Shown here: piece by piece, positions 1 to 11,586 of the stretch
Layout of the letters: each line of letters starts with the position of its first letter
Numbering within the stretch: position 1 is the first letter of the stretch
NCBI GenBank assembly: GCA_047495785.1
Contig: JBLDXI010000003.1
Location: 3,472,001 to 3,536,000, forward strand
Length of the DNA stretch: 64,000 nucleotides
Origin: Lepidodermella squamata
Lineage: Eukaryota; Gastrotricha
Direction of reading: 5' to 3'
Made by a program: the position numbers and the translations under genes
The notes under the pieces: model-generated
Database searches by the model: none
What the model was told of the DNA's origin: nothing
Seen by the model: only the letters and a program-made list of their open reading frames with translations

Positions 1-1
1 A

Positions 2-1468
2 CCTGCGAAAGAAGAACGTGCCGCGAGGATTCCAGTTGAGCGGACCGAAAGGAAAGAGATCGATCGTGAGGTGAGGCCCGAACGAGAAGAACGCAGTCGT
101 GTGGTGCGGCCGGAAAGAACAGAGCGGCGCAAACCTCAGGATGAGGTGAGGTACAAGTCGAAGGGCCGCAAGAAGTATAGCGACAGCGACAAGGAGGTGA
201 GCGCTGGTTATTCGGCCCGGGACACCGCTCAACGACGCAAGGCGAGAAGGAGCAGCTCAGAGCGCACCAAGGCGGCTGCGAAGAAGAAGTCGGCCAAGGA
301 GAAGCTCGACATCGGCATCAGCGCCACTATTGAAGACGCCAAGTCGAAAAAGGACGCGAAGAAGTCGTGGAAGAAGAAGGCCAGCCGGTCGCGTGGTTCA
401 TTAGCCAAACACTCCGATTCGTACAAGGCGTCTGCTGCTGCGAAATCCAGGAAGGAGGCTGCGAGGATCCGCGGCCGTGGCAAGTTCAACAAGCACGGCA
501 AGTTCAACCAGGAGAATGAGATCGACGCCGGCACTGAAAACACCCGCAATACTGATGCCATCACGTTCACCCGCAATACCGACAAGGGTCACGATAAGAC
601 CTGGACCAAGAACAAGGGCAAGGTCAACACCGAGTTCGGCGAAGGGGCTGCCCTGAGCGGTTCGATCGAGACGAAGGCGTCGAAGAAGAGCGCCAAGGCG
701 AGCAAGAAGGGCAAGAGCAAGGCCGTCAAGGCGAGCAAGTCGTCTGCCTCGGAGTACGCCAGCTACTCGTCGAACCAGCTCGACAAGAAGCGGAAGCAGA
801 AGGCCCGTCTGAGCGCTGATATCAAGTACAGCAAGGGCAAGAAGTACGCCAAGGCTAGCTACGAGAACAAGAAGAAATCGAGCGAGAGCGCCTCGGCCAA
901 GACGTCGAAGAAGGCCAACAAGGCGAAGTTCGCGAAGAAGTCCAAGTCGGTTTCGTACAAGGCCAAATCTGAAGCTTCGTACAAGAGCAAGAAGCAAGTC
1001 GCCCCGGCTAAGAAGAAGGCTATCAGGAAGTCGAAGTCCGAATCTGAGGAATCATCTGGTTCTAATTCGGCGCCGAAGAAGCCCCAGTTCAAGAGACCGG
1101 TGAAGGTGGGAAAGAAGTCCAAAAGCGAGGAATCTTCCGGTTCCCATTCCTCAGGTTCAAAGAAGCCTCAGTTCAAGAGACCGGTGAAAGTGGCGAAGAA
1201 GCAAGGCAAGAAGTCCGAAAGTGAAGAATCTTCCGGTTCAGATTCGCCTGCTCCGAAGAAGCGACAGCAGAAGAAGTTCATCAAGAAGCAAGCGAAATCG
1301 AAGTCTGAAAGCGAATCCGTCTCATCGGCGCCGAAAAGGAACAAGAAGTTTGCCAAAGAATCTGAGAGCGATTCGCAAGAAGAGTTCAGCGGCAGCTACC
1401 AAGACAAGAAGAGCAACAAGTTTGGCAAGAAGAAAAACCGCAGCAGCTTCTTCAGCGATCTTCATTAG
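2..1468 (+). CDS. Secreted-family Lys/Ser-rich 'KGK' protein, 5' end outside window (partial)
   Basis: The reading frame is open from base 2 to a TAG at 1466-1468, so at least 488 residues are coded and the start and signal exon lie left of the window. The middle (KFNKHGKFNQE, then NTDKGHDKTWTKNKGK, EFGEG, SGSIETKASKKSAK) matches the two complete relatives at 13152-14952 and 37041-38810, which have signal peptides, so this one is inferred to be secreted too. Its tail differs: instead of a Gly-Lys run it carries three or four copies of a block with SKSEESSGS followed by KKPQFKRPVKV, i.e. acidic serine clusters (SxE sites) next to basic patches. The first 70 residues are Glu/Arg-rich (ERTERRK type). 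Function unknown; probable structural extracellular protein. Confidence 0.8.
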   Translation, partial: PAKEERAARIPVERTERKEIDREVRPEREERSRVVRPERTERRKPQDEVRYKSKGRKKYSDSDKEVSAGYSARDTAQRRKARRSSSERTKAAAKKKSAKEKLDIGISATIEDAKSKKDAKKSWKKKASRSRGSLAKHSDSYKASAAAKSRKEAARIRGRGKFNKHGKFNQENEIDAGTENTRNTDAITFTRNTDKGHDKTWTKNKGKVNTEFGEGAALSGSIETKASKKSAKASKKGKSKAVKASKSSASEYASYSSNQLDKKRKQKARLSADIKYSKGKKYAKASYENKKKSSESASAKTSKKANKAKFAKKSKSVSYKAKSEASYKSKKQVAPAKKKAIRKSKSESEESSGSNSAPKKPQFKRPVKVGKKSKSEESSGSHSSGSKKPQFKRPVKVAKKQGKKSESEESSGSDSPAPKKRQQKKFIKKQAKSKSESESVSSAPKRNKKFAKESESDSQEEFSGSYQDKKSNKFGKKKNRSSFFSDLH

Positions 1469-1597
1469 ATTAATTTGAAACTGCTCTTGTCTCATTTATT
1501 AATCGATGCTTTACGTCTTTTTAGTGTGAAACTATAAATGTCTTCTGAGATAAATTACAAATTGTCAAAACAGAATGAAATTATTATACATTTATGA

Positions 1598-1603
1598 AAT
1601 AAA
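1598..1603 (+). terminator. Poly(A) signal of the 2-1468 gene
   Basis: AATAAA lies 130 bp after the stop codon. Confidence 0.7.
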
Positions 1604-2731
1604 GCTGATTATTACACTCGAACTGAGTTTTTTATTATTCCTGATTGCCGATCGAGGTTTGATGCAGCTACCAACAAAACCTTGTCGTTTTGGAAACGAC
1701 TTAACACTCACAGGGGGTCGATAATTTCAAAGTAACATGCATTTCCACATTCCTACACGAAAACCGATAGATCCATAGATAGAAATTCAGCAATTCGGCG
1801 AAGTTTTTTCTAAAATTTTATTTGTTTCTACATTTTTATCCAAGTCGTTCATTGACCACAGCTTGGTTGAAAAACAGGGTTAGGTCAGGTTGAAAGCGAG
1901 AATCTCACGCCATGAATCATCGACAATGATTGAAAGTTTTATAAAAGTGAATATTGAGAAATATTTTTGTTTCAACCATCGAGCTGCCTATTTCAAAAAT
2001 TTTCAAAATTTCCTATTGAGTAGAAATCTTAAAAATGAAACTCATTCAAAGTAATCAAAGTAATTATTCATTACTTAGGTGGCTGGGGTTCCAGACTAAT
2101 TAACGGTCAGATCACGATTGTTGGATTGCAAAAAGTTACTTATTGTCTTCGTATTGCGGAATGACCCAGTTTAAGTTGTGTCAGAAGAAACATATCACGT
2201 CAGTTAGTGACTTGGGAGGATCAAAAATCAAACACTTTTCCATCATTTTATTGCTGAAAAGTTGTACATTTCTTGCTGCCGGCAGTGTGGTATTTGTTTA
2301 TCTATGGCTGTCGGGAAACGATCTCTTATTATTTTTCTCTTTCAAGCTGAATTTTATTATTCCAAGAAAGCCGTTTGACCTTCAAAGCTGATATTGGTGT
2401 AATAAAATGCCGACATGAATTTGCAAGCTCGAACTCTTTTTCATCAACGCTAAAATCACCAGTTCATTCGAAAAATGAAAAATGAAAATACCTGAGATGA
2501 ATTTGAATTGTCAGTTTCGCCCAGATGTCGGTTCTCAGAAAGAAAACAACGCAAACAAAAGCGCGTGCCAAGTTGCTCCTCAGTCGCGTGCAAAAAACCT
2601 GGATAACACTAATAAAAACACACCCAAACAAATTGTGTTAAAAACATTCAATAGTTTTTAGATTTATTGTCTGGTAACTTCTTTCCGTATAGGACTGGTC
2701 GTTAAAGAAATTTCACTAATTCTGCAAGCCA
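1604..2731 (+). other. Intergenic, AT-rich
   Basis: No coding signal, RNA gene or clear repeat was seen. An open frame at 2143-2391 lacks relatives, splice context and coding-like codon use. Confidence 0.5.
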
Positions 2732-5700
2732 ATGCGAGCCATCGCGATAATCACATTTATCGCGTCATGTTTAATCGGTAAGAATTCTACGAAAAATTGA
2801 GAATAACCTAATTATTCTAAAAAATCGAATTTCAGGCATTATAATTCTGAAATTCAATTATCTATAATTTCAGCGTTATTATTTATTTATATTCCCAAAA
2901 AGACTTACCTTTCGGATTTTTTCAAATTTCAAATTTTAAAACTTGGCACGTGTGACAAAACTATGAAAAATTATCATTTTCGAAAAATCGAGAAAAATCA
3001 TCACTTCGTCGCGTTCTTAAAGTGAGGGTCAGGTCTAGCGCAGAAAATCACGCCAAATTTATGGTAATTAATTTTGAATTTTCGGAATTTTTTTAAATTC
3101 TCTTAAATTTCAAAAGAACAAATTCGATAATTTCTTTTTTGTTCAATATTTTTTAACACAGCATTCGATTCTTGCGTTGCTGGTGATGTGGTTCACAATC
3201 CGCTCAGCCGGAAGCACGAGCCCGCCGAAGATTTCGACGCAGCCATGACGAGGCTTTTCAACCCGGATGCAGCCAGGATGAATCGGCTGAAAAAACGCGA
3301 TCTCAACGCCGCTGGAGCTGAAGTTCCATCTTCCGAATCTGGCCCGGCACCTATGTGGCAATGCCCTGCTGGGAACCCGGATACGACCACGGCAGCTGCT
3401 ACTACACCGCCGATTGTCCAAGTCACGCCACCTCAAACAGGTGGATCTACGCCGAAACCGCCAGGGCATCATTACAGCGAGTCTTGCGACTCACATGACG
3501 GCCGGCATCGTAGACCGAGATACTACAAAAGGTTGAGATATTCCTCGTCTTCGATTTCGTTGAGCAGAAGAAAACATCGGAAACACAGAATCTCGAAATC
3601 TCGACCAGTGCATCACAGGAAGCCGAAGCCCATTATCCACCACGGGCCTGTAAGTTTCTATGTTTTCAATTAAAATGGATTCAATTTTCGACAAAATTTA
3701 GAAAAAATCTGAAAGTTGCTCGGAATCGTCAGACAGGAAGAAGCCTCACAAGAGATCGCGATCGGTTCACCTGCCGAGGCGACGAATTCATCATCCTAAG
3801 CCTGAAAGCCTCAGCTCGTGTTCTGAGCCGCCCAGAATCCCACCGAAACATCACAAACCTCCTCCGCGGCCAGTTCATCGCCCGCCTAAACCTGAAAGCT
3901 TCAGTTCTTGCACGGAATCAGCGGCTAAACCGAAACCGATTCGCATCCCGAGGCGAAAAATCCACAAGCACAAAAGGCCCGTTAAGCCTGAAAGTTTGGA
4001 ATCTTGCTCGGAGCCGAAAATTCCGCGGAAACATCCCTCAAATTCTAAGCCAGCTCACCATCCGAAGCCTCACAAACCGCCTGTTAAGCGTGAAAGTTCT
4101 TGCTCTGAACCTGCTGCCAAGCCGCCGAAGCATGGTCATCATCACGGTAAAAAGTCTAGTGCCAGCTCCCGATCTGGAAAAGGGAAATATCACCACCCGG
4201 GGCCCATCCGAAAGCCGTCCCACTCAGCGTCTGGTCCCAAAAAACCGAGGCGCCCGATCCATCACCGAAGCCGGCCCAAGTCCTCGAAATCTCGAAGCCG
4301 ATCGAAAAGTCATCGCCGATATTCGGGAATTAAACGACACAGGAAATCTAGATCTGGACCTCGTCCCAGGCCGCCGGCTAAGTCTTCGAAATCACGAAAC
4401 AGTTCGAGAAAATCGTCGCATCCTCGTCGCCACCCAAGACGTTCTGGAATCAAGCGACACCGAAAATCGAAGTCTGGATCTCGCCCTAGGCCTAAACCAG
4501 CTTCGAAATCGCAATCTCACCCGAAGAAGCCGAGCAAAAGTGCCCGATCGAAACCGATTTGGCGAAGGCACTCGAAGCCGAAAAGGGGCGGTAAACCCTC
4601 GCGATCTAAGCATTCGAAGCCGCGATCTCACCCTAAGAAGCCGAGCAAAAGTGTCCGATCGAAACCGATTAGAAACTCGAAGCCGAAGAGGAGCAAACCC
4701 TCGCGTTCGAAGCCGCGATCTCTCCCGAAGAAGCCGAGTAGAAGTGTCCGATCAAAACCGACTAACCGAAGGCACTCAAGGCCGAAATCTAGTGGATCCC
4801 CGCGATCCAAACCTTCAAGGTCGCGATCTAATGGCGCTGGTATTCGTCACAAGAAAAGGCGACCTGTTGTTAGATCCAGCTCGAAACGTTCCGGTAAGAA
4901 GAGCAGCGCTGGGTGGAAGAAACATAAACCGTTTCGGGGCGTTCCAAGGCGTTCGAAGTCTTATCGCTCCAAGGCAGTGATTCGCCACCGGAAAAGTCGC
5001 TCGGCTAAGAAATCGAATTCGAAGGCTTCAAAACCTCGGAATCCTCCGAAAAAGTCGAGGTCAGCCCCAAGACCTGAAACACCCCGATCGAACCCGGCTA
5101 ATGGAGGTTGGAAGAAGCCCAGGCGTCAGAGAAGGCCCCGACCTATGAAGACGAAGCAGTCAGCCTCGAAGCAAATGGCGGGGAATACGCCATCTGAAAA
5201 TAAGCCACCTGAAACTCCGCCACCTAGCGTTAACGCAGTTGAGACTCCTCAGCCAGCGCCTCAGCCTAATACTGCGGCAAACCAGGCCCAGCCTGAGCAA
5301 CAGGTTCTGTTGAAATCGTCAAATCCCGGCCAGAATTCGTTCAGCTTTTCGGCGAGTCTTTCTGATAAGTCTGACATCGATAAGGCGAATGAGTACCTGC
5401 GGCGGAAGGGCCACCAAAAGCGAGCTTCCATGCCGTTTTCGGGCCAGTTGTCGGATATTTCGGATATTAAACTGGCGAAGCAACATTTCAAGGCGCGAGT
5501 TGGTCGTAAGCAGCGACAGATCGGTCGACGGAATAAAAGAGCGAGCGAAAGGTTGTTTTAGCTATATCCTTGAAACTTCGCAAAATTTGAAATTTCAAAA
5601 TTTGAATAAATTCAATTTTTAAATTTTTAAAATTTTTAAAATAAAGTTGAAAAAATTATCAAAATTTTGAAATTTTAATTTTAATTTGAAAAAAATTGAA

Positions 5701-6384
5701 ATTAATTCAAAAATTTGATATTGAAATTTGATATGAAAATCAAATATTGATTCTCATAATTAGTTTCTTTTAATCTTCAGGTCATTGTCCTTCATTTCGG
5801 AGAAGTTCCACAAGCTACCGTATGGCTTACAAAATCCAGGTTCCAATGCCGGCGAACGGCAGCCGTCTTCCGGTATCAGGCTGAAATCTATGAACGACGG
5901 CCCAACTCAACATGTCAATCAAAAGCATGGTAGGAAGAACCAGAAATCCAAATCGCTCTCTGTGAGTTGGCCTAACATGGGCCTGTCGAAATCTGTGTCG
6001 AACTCGATCGAATTCTCGGCCAGCTTGTCCGACCAGTCCGACATTGATCGAGCTGTTGTCTACCTGCGCAAGATCGGCTATCGAAAGGGCAAGCACGCGG
6101 GTGGTTTCTCGGCTAGTCTCGCCGATAAATCGGACCAAGATTTGGCGCGGAGGTTTTTTTCGCGCAAATTCGGTGATGGGAAGGGCGGGCTGAAGCGCCG
6201 GCGTGGCAAGAAGGCTCGAAAGGCCCGAAAGGCCCGAAAGGCCCGAAAGGCCCGAAAGCAGCCGACTGGGGCCACGAATTTCAACGTTAACAACCAGATC
6301 CAACTTCCAGCAAATGTCGATGCTCGGATAAACGCGAATTCTAAGCGTGTTCGCGGCGGAAAGAAAAAGAAGAACATTATTTGA
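2732..6384 (+). CDS. Secreted SLSD-repeat protein, Lys/Ser/Pro/His-rich (4 exons, 995 aa)
   Basis: Exons are 2732-2777, 3162-3649, 3702-5551 and 5781-6384; phases join without a stop, giving 995 aa. Exon 1 codes a hydrophobic signal peptide (MRAIAIITFIASCLIA). Exons 2-3 are basic and disordered: repeats of KPESxSSCSEP, then long RS/SK runs (KSKSRSRSKSHRR type). Two SLSD repeats sit near residues 740-795 (FSFSASLSDKSDIDKANEYL and PFSGQLSDISDIKLAKQHF) and two more in exon 4 (FSASLSDQSDIDRAVVYLRK, FSASLADKSDQDLARRFF), followed by a KARKARKARKARK run. The exon 3 donor is weak (AG|GTTGTT); if that intron is kept, the frame stops two codons later (RLF-stop). The gene at 7201-9441 has the same layout and junction, so the pair is a tandem duplication. 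The RS-like stretches resemble splicing factors, but the signal peptide argues against that. Function unknown. Confidence 0.8.
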
Positions 6385-6550
6385 AGTGAATTTATTTATC
6401 TCTATCAGTTCATTATTTAAAATCTTTAATTTTTTTCGCAAAATATTTATCTTATATTAACTATGGTGTTACCATTCTCTGAACTTGTGAATCTGCTAAC
6501 ATATTGTATTGTATTTAAAATTTCGAATGAGATTGGGATGCTGTAGTAAC

Positions 6551-6556
6551 AATAAA
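6551..6556 (+). terminator. Poly(A) signal of the 2732-6384 gene
   Basis: AATAAA lies 167 bp after the stop. An earlier AATAAA near 5604 could serve the intron-retained form. Confidence 0.6.
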
Positions 6557-7200
6557 ATAACATTTTTCTTCAGTTCTGGGTTTTTTCAACTTGAGATAAA
6601 TTCAACTTCAGGAACTTCAGAAATTACTCGCTCGAATCCATACACTTTCCAACCGCTGAAATTGACGTTTCGTCGGTAAAATGTTTCCAAGTTTGGTTGA
6701 ACCCCGAAGCTGCTCTGCGAGATGGGCCCCTGAACCGAAGTTCATTTTTTATTCATTTTGATTTTAATTCATTTTTTGAAAATTCAATTAAATCGGTTAC
6801 ATTGAAGCTCCAGAAGCTTCTAATATCTGCAAATTCGGCGGAACCCTAAGACAGGAAGCCGAAGACAGGAAAGGGGGACCTATAGGATCGCGAATAATTC
6901 TGATTAACAAAAATTCTGATTAATTTTTCAGATTTTATTCAATTCTCACCTCGATTTATAGACTTCGTCTGGCGTTATGTACTGATTTTGACCGAATACA
7001 GAGAATTTTTGAATGGGAAAAAATTAGTTGTAGTAAAATAATCGTGAATTCAAAGGCACGCGATGTTTTGCGGATACAAACGGTGACATGCGACTCGAAG
7101 AACACGATATTTTTCAAAGTCAAACTCTAACACACGTCCACCGTAAAACTGGTTTTAATTTCATTTTTTATATTTCTAGTTCTGTTACACTGTAGTTTTA
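6557..7200 (+). other. Intergenic
   Basis: AT-rich sequence between the tandem paralogues; nothing recognised. Confidence 0.5.
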
Positions 7201-9441
7201 ATGTTTCTGTCTCGATCGGTATTAATACCGATGATAGCGGCTTGCTGCATCGGTAACTTGATTTTCCAGGAAAATTAGGTGAATTTTGACAAAACATTTT
7301 GTCTTTAGCGGCCAATTATTGTCATGCGAGTTTGATTCACGAAAAGCCAACCGCTGGCGATTCAGATCAATTCGACCTGAAATGCAAAGCCCCTCTTGCC
7401 AAGGATGACACGATAGCAGTCAGCGTTAAAGCTCTCATGGACTTCATTATGAAGTACCAACGAAGCCCAGCGCCCGAACAACAGCAACCGGAACAGCCTG
7501 TTCAAACTGAACCTCCACCAGCTGTTCGTCTACAGAATTCAAATAAAAAATCTCAAAGAAATCGTGTCGGATTCGATTCCCAAGCTGTTAACGCTCCTGA
7601 ACCTGTTCAGGACAATCAACCGGATCGTGTTTACAATAAACGGCAAGGTTACGACAGAAAGCCGAGGAATCAACGCGAATCTAAGCCTGAAGCTAGACGG
7701 AACAACCGGGGAAAAGATATGATGAAAGATTTCTCGGAAGATTGGAACCGAGAAATTGGTCAGAATCGGAGACCACCTCAAGGAAAACGTCGGCAAAAGA
7801 GCCGAAAAATGCACGATGAAGCTTGGAAGCCGGCGAAGAAATATCGATCGAAACCGGAGAAAAAACGATCGCTGTCTGCCAAGGAACCGAAGGAAGAACC
7901 GAAGCCGCAAATACCCCCAGTACCAGAGCACCAACCCAAGCCATCTCATCATGCCGTCGCGAAGCCATCGTTCAGTTTCTCGGCGAGTCTATCGGACAAA
8001 TCTGATATCGACAAGGCTAACAAGTATTTGAAGCGAAAGGGTCATGTTAAGCGAGCTTCAATGCCGTTTTCGCTGGAGCTTTCCGATCGGTCAGATCTTC
8101 ACCTGGCCAGGCAGCACTTCAAACAGCGTGCTGGTCGAAGGCCGCGCCATTTCGGCAAAATTTCGAAGCGGTCAAGTGAGAGGTATTCCTGTTTTTTTAA
8201 GAGTTGATCATTTTGAGCCAAAATACCATAAATTATTAGTTACAAATTTCAAATTTCAAATTTGCTTATTAATTCTAAAATAGGTATTTTATTTTATTCT
8301 GTAATATTGCTATAATCTATTTTTTTATTTTTTATTTCATATAGGTAATTAACTTCGGAACTTCGGAATTTTTATCACTAATACTTGCTAATTGCTTAAT
8401 TTTTTATTAGTTTTTTGTATTTTTGTTAATAATTCTACCACTAGAAATAAGATTCTAGCCCTAAATTCCTCCGATTTTTTTGCGATTTCGATTCTTACCC
8501 TCATTCGATGGGACTTCTTTCCAACCTGGTGTTCCAAGTTGAGCAGAATAGCTATAAAACCCGACTTCCTAGGCAGTTAGTTTAAAAATCTCTGATTTGC
8601 CAATCGAAAATGCTTAAAATTTCGATAGTGAAAAATTAAATGACATGTTTCAATAAATTATTGTTCCTAATTAATCAAATCAATTAACACTATTTTATTT
8701 ATTTATTAATAATAAAAATATTGGCTTCAAATTTCTCATAAACGGGATTCTGGACATACTTTTTCTCACTTTTTTCTTTTCTCTAGGTCTTTATCCTTCA
8801 TCGCGCCCAAGTACCGAAAACGTGCGCAAAAATCAGCCCAAGAAGAAATCGGAATTCCAGAGAAGCCTGTGCCGAAAATCGCCGACCTATCGACCAACAA
8901 TAAGGGGGACGCTCATCTCCGACTTAAATCAGCCGTAAAACCAGCTGAAGATCAATCTCGAGTCGAAAATTCAAATTCCACTCCGGCAAAAGATCGCAGG
9001 CAAAAGAAAACACGGAAAATAAATTCATCTGAATCTCGATCTGGAAGACCGTTCGGCAAGAACCACCGGCTTCGAGGGTCTCTTTCAGATTCCAAAGGCT
9101 TTTCCGCAAGTTTGTCCGATCAATCCGACATTGCACGGGCTCGTATTTACCTGCGCAAAATTGGCTATCGCAAGGGCAAATTTCCGGGTGGCTTTTCGGC
9201 GAGTCTCGCCGATAAATCCGACCAAGATCTGGCTCGCAAATTTTTCTCGCGCAGGCTCGGCGACGAAAAGGGAGGCGCAAGACGCCGGAATCGTAAGCAA
9301 CAGCCGCCGAAGAATCGGCAGATCAGAAAGCGCAAATTGCCGCCGTCTAAATCTGTTGAATCGGCGAGTATTAAGGCTCGCGGCTCGAAGAAACCGGTTG
9401 GCAAACGAAGCCATGACGAGTCGAACTGTTCGTCAACTTGA
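7201..9441 (+). CDS. Secreted SLSD-repeat protein, tandem paralogue (3 exons, 526 aa)
   Basis: Exons are 7201-7252, 7309-8182 and 8787-9441. Exon 1 codes a signal peptide (MFLSRSVLIPMIAACCIA) and ends in phase 1. The mature protein is basic and disordered (Lys, Arg, Gln, Pro, Ser) with four SLSD repeats: FSFSASLSDKSDIDKANKYL, PFSLELSDRSDLHLARQHF, FSASLSDQSDIARARIYLRK and FSASLADKSDQDLARKFF. Repeat order and the junction residues SER|SLSFI are the same as in the gene at 2732-6384, so the two arose by duplication; this copy lacks the RS-rich middle. Retention of the 604-bp second intron gives a short alternative tail (SSERYSCFFKS-stop). Function unknown. Confidence 0.82.
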
Positions 9442-9643
9442 CTGGAAAATGCGGTTCAATTCTCACGGTGATATCACAAATGCGGAATGTGGTTCAAATA
9501 TTTATTTATTTATTTATTTTTCGGGTAAAATCCAACCAGCTTAATCTGTTTTGGCTGACTCTCTTTTGAAAAATTCAGAATATCTCTTGAAAAACATGAT
9601 CATGGACTATATGTGAAAGCTACTGATTCAGCTAGACGAAATG

Positions 9644-9649
9644 AATAAA
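9644..9649 (+). terminator. Poly(A) signal of the 7201-9441 gene
   Basis: AATAAA lies about 200 bp after the stop. Confidence 0.55.
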
Positions 9650-10255
9650 TTGAGCATCATTTAACTTGGGTTCAAGTTGTTTTTTGTTTTCTTCTTTAAA
9701 AATTTACATATCAGCGAGCTTCAATATTCTACTGGAATGAACCTTTCGAACCGCTGAGCTGATGAACTTAACTGTTGTGCCTGGCGCAAGTGTCACTTTC
9801 AGGGATTAGGAAAATATCTGAAACCTGAAACATATCATATGTATGAGGAGAGTTTCATGATGACTGTTTCAAAGTCGAGGGCTGCTGACTGCTGATAAAG
9901 TTGCATGTGTTTGCGTTGTTTCATCATTTTGAAAATGTTCATTATTTCCCTGTTTCTCTTAGCGTCACTGTTCGGCAATCTCAAGAATGTTCCTGTATCA
10001 AGTGAATGACATGAAAATCTTTCCTCCTCTGGAATCGAGACGTCGAATGATGTTTATCAAATAGCAGAAGTGAACATAATTTTCAGACCTCAAGGCAAAG
10101 CCAGGTTAGCGTTGTATCCATTTGATTCAAGTGTCACGAATGCGCCTGGTTGAAATTAAAGTAGAACGAAAAAATGTTCAATCGATTAAGCGGGATTTTT
10201 TAGGCACGCGTTTAACAAATCGCGCGTAGCCTTCACGTGAAATAATCATGAAAGG
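9650..10255 (+). other. Intergenic
   Basis: No gene seen; upstream region of the gene at 10388. Confidence 0.5.
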
Positions 10256-10332
10256 TTGCGCAACATCGACTGGAATCAACCTCGCTCAGGTATATAAACC
10301 CGAATCAGCTGCCTGTTTCAATCATCAATCAG
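10256..10332 (+). promoter_or_regulatory. Core promoter: TTGCGCAA palindrome, TATA box, initiator
   Basis: TTGCGCAA at 10256-10263 (C/EBP-type bZIP palindrome), TATATAAA at 10291-10298, and ATCATCAATCAGCG at about 10321-10334, some 55 bp before the start codon. The same three elements in the same order precede the genes at 37041 and 55078 (minus). The factor identity is inferred from the site only. Confidence 0.6.
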
Positions 10333-10387
10333 CGTTTTATATTTTAATTAGTACTAGTACACATTCTTTATTTGAATTCATACGAAA

Positions 10388-11477
10388 ATGAGAGTCACCA
10401 TCGTCATTCTGCTTCTCGGCCTCGCCACAGTCGGTTAGTCTCACTAATATTCTGAAGTTTTTAACAATTGATGAAATTTTCAATCTCTTTACAGCTCTTG
10501 CTGGCGGCTATGGAAAAGGCAAGGGTGGCAAGAAGGGTGGCAAACAGGCCTCCTTCTCCGCCTCGGTCGACCAACGCGACACCTACGACCGCAAGTCCGC
10601 CTCTGCTGAGCAAGAAGACGCTGCTTTCGACTACGCCTCGGCCGATGCTTCGCACAACAAGAAGACCAGCGACAAGCGCAAGCTGATCAAGACCCGATCA
10701 GCCAGCGCCGAACGTGCCTCGGCCAGCTACGCCTCGGCCGGCAAGCGCGACTCCGCCTACGACCAGAAGAAATCCAAGGCCGGCAGCAAGCGCCACGGCC
10801 GCGTTGTCCGCAAGAGCGACTCGGCTGCCTTCGCCAAGCACGACAACGCCTACGCCGACTCTGGCGCCGCCGCCGCTGCCCAGAAGCACAAGCGCAACAA
10901 GAAGACCGGCCGCGCCGACCACAAGCGCAAGGCTGCTTTCCAGAAGGACCAGGCTCGCGACAAGGCCGGCGAGGTGATCGAGTTCAAGAAGAAGACCTTC
11001 ACCGACAAGGGCCACAACAAGGTCAACAAGTTCAGCTTCGAGTCTGGTTCGCAAGAGTTCGCCAAGGCCGATTCTGACGGCGCCGCCACCACTGCTACCC
11101 GCAAAAAGACCGCCAAGAAGGCCCACGGCAAGAAGTCCCGCAAGGCCCACTCTGCCGACTACGCTTCCCGCGACTCGAAGGCCTCGGCTGCCGCTGCCTC
11201 GAAGAAGGCGAAGCGCAACAAGGCTCACAAGCGCCGCGCCTCGGTCTCCGTCGCCCGTGACTCGCGCAACGCCCGCGACTACAAGACTAGCAACAAGAAG
11301 GCCGCCGAATCCGACTCTGCCCACACCCGCAAGGCTGGAGCCAAGCACAGCCGCAAACGCGCCTCTGCCTCGGCTGAGCGTGCCACCCACGACTTCGCTG
11401 CATCTGTCTCTGGCAGCTACCGCGATGGTGGCTACGGCAAGAAGGGCGGCAAGAAGGGTGGCAAGCACTACTACTAG
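10388..11477 (+). CDS. Secreted Lys/Ala/Ser-rich 'SASA/KKGG' protein (2 exons, 342 aa)
   Basis: Exons 10388-10433 and 10495-11477 (61-bp intron, phase 1). The signal peptide (MRVTIVILLLGLATVALA) is followed by GGYGKGKGGKKGGK, then ASFSASVDQRDTYDRKSASA and many A/S pairs separated by charged or aromatic residues (SASAERASASYASAGKRD). The centre has EVIEFKKKTFTDKGHNKVNK, related to the DKG core of the KGK proteins. The C-terminus is GYGKKGGKKGGKHYY. No cysteine is visible. Codons are strongly biased to AAG, GCC, GAC and CGC, unlike neighbouring introns, suggesting high expression. Lys/Gly/Tyr ends resemble adhesive or matrix proteins by composition only. Paralogues: 15374, 41973 (minus), 53781 (minus). 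Confidence 0.85.
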
Positions 11478-11580
11478 ATCAATTCGATTGGATGAATTAT
11501 TATTTATCAAAAACTTGACCTTGCGTTACTTTGATTACTCAAAGGCGTGATTATTAGTGATTAAATGATCGAGCAGATGA

Positions 11581-11586
11581 AATAAA
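11581..11586 (+). terminator. Poly(A) signal of the 10388-11477 gene
   Basis: AATAAA lies 104 bp after the stop. Confidence 0.7.

Noticed and set aside
2143-2391. 82-codon plus-strand frame with a hydrophobic segment
   Set aside because: AT-rich composition-driven frame with no start context, paralogue or poly(A) support.
3996-5551. RS/SK-rich sequence suggesting an SR splicing factor, or Lys-rich proteins suggesting histone H1
   Set aside because: A signal-peptide exon precedes the basic region and no RRM or winged-helix domain is visible.
5785-6384. Independent gene downstream of 5561
   Set aside because: It has no start or signal peptide, begins right after an acceptor, and its paralogue at 8787-9441 joins in the same way to the exon before it.
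10698-11510. Long Leu/Ala/Val-rich open frame on the minus strand (also 15479-16456, 37305-38594 and 40969-41868 plus), looking like a membrane protein
   Set aside because: It is the antisense shadow of AAG/GCC/GAC-rich coding exons: AAG and GCC read in reverse give Leu and Gly/Ala codons. The sense frames have signal exons, splice sites and paralogues.
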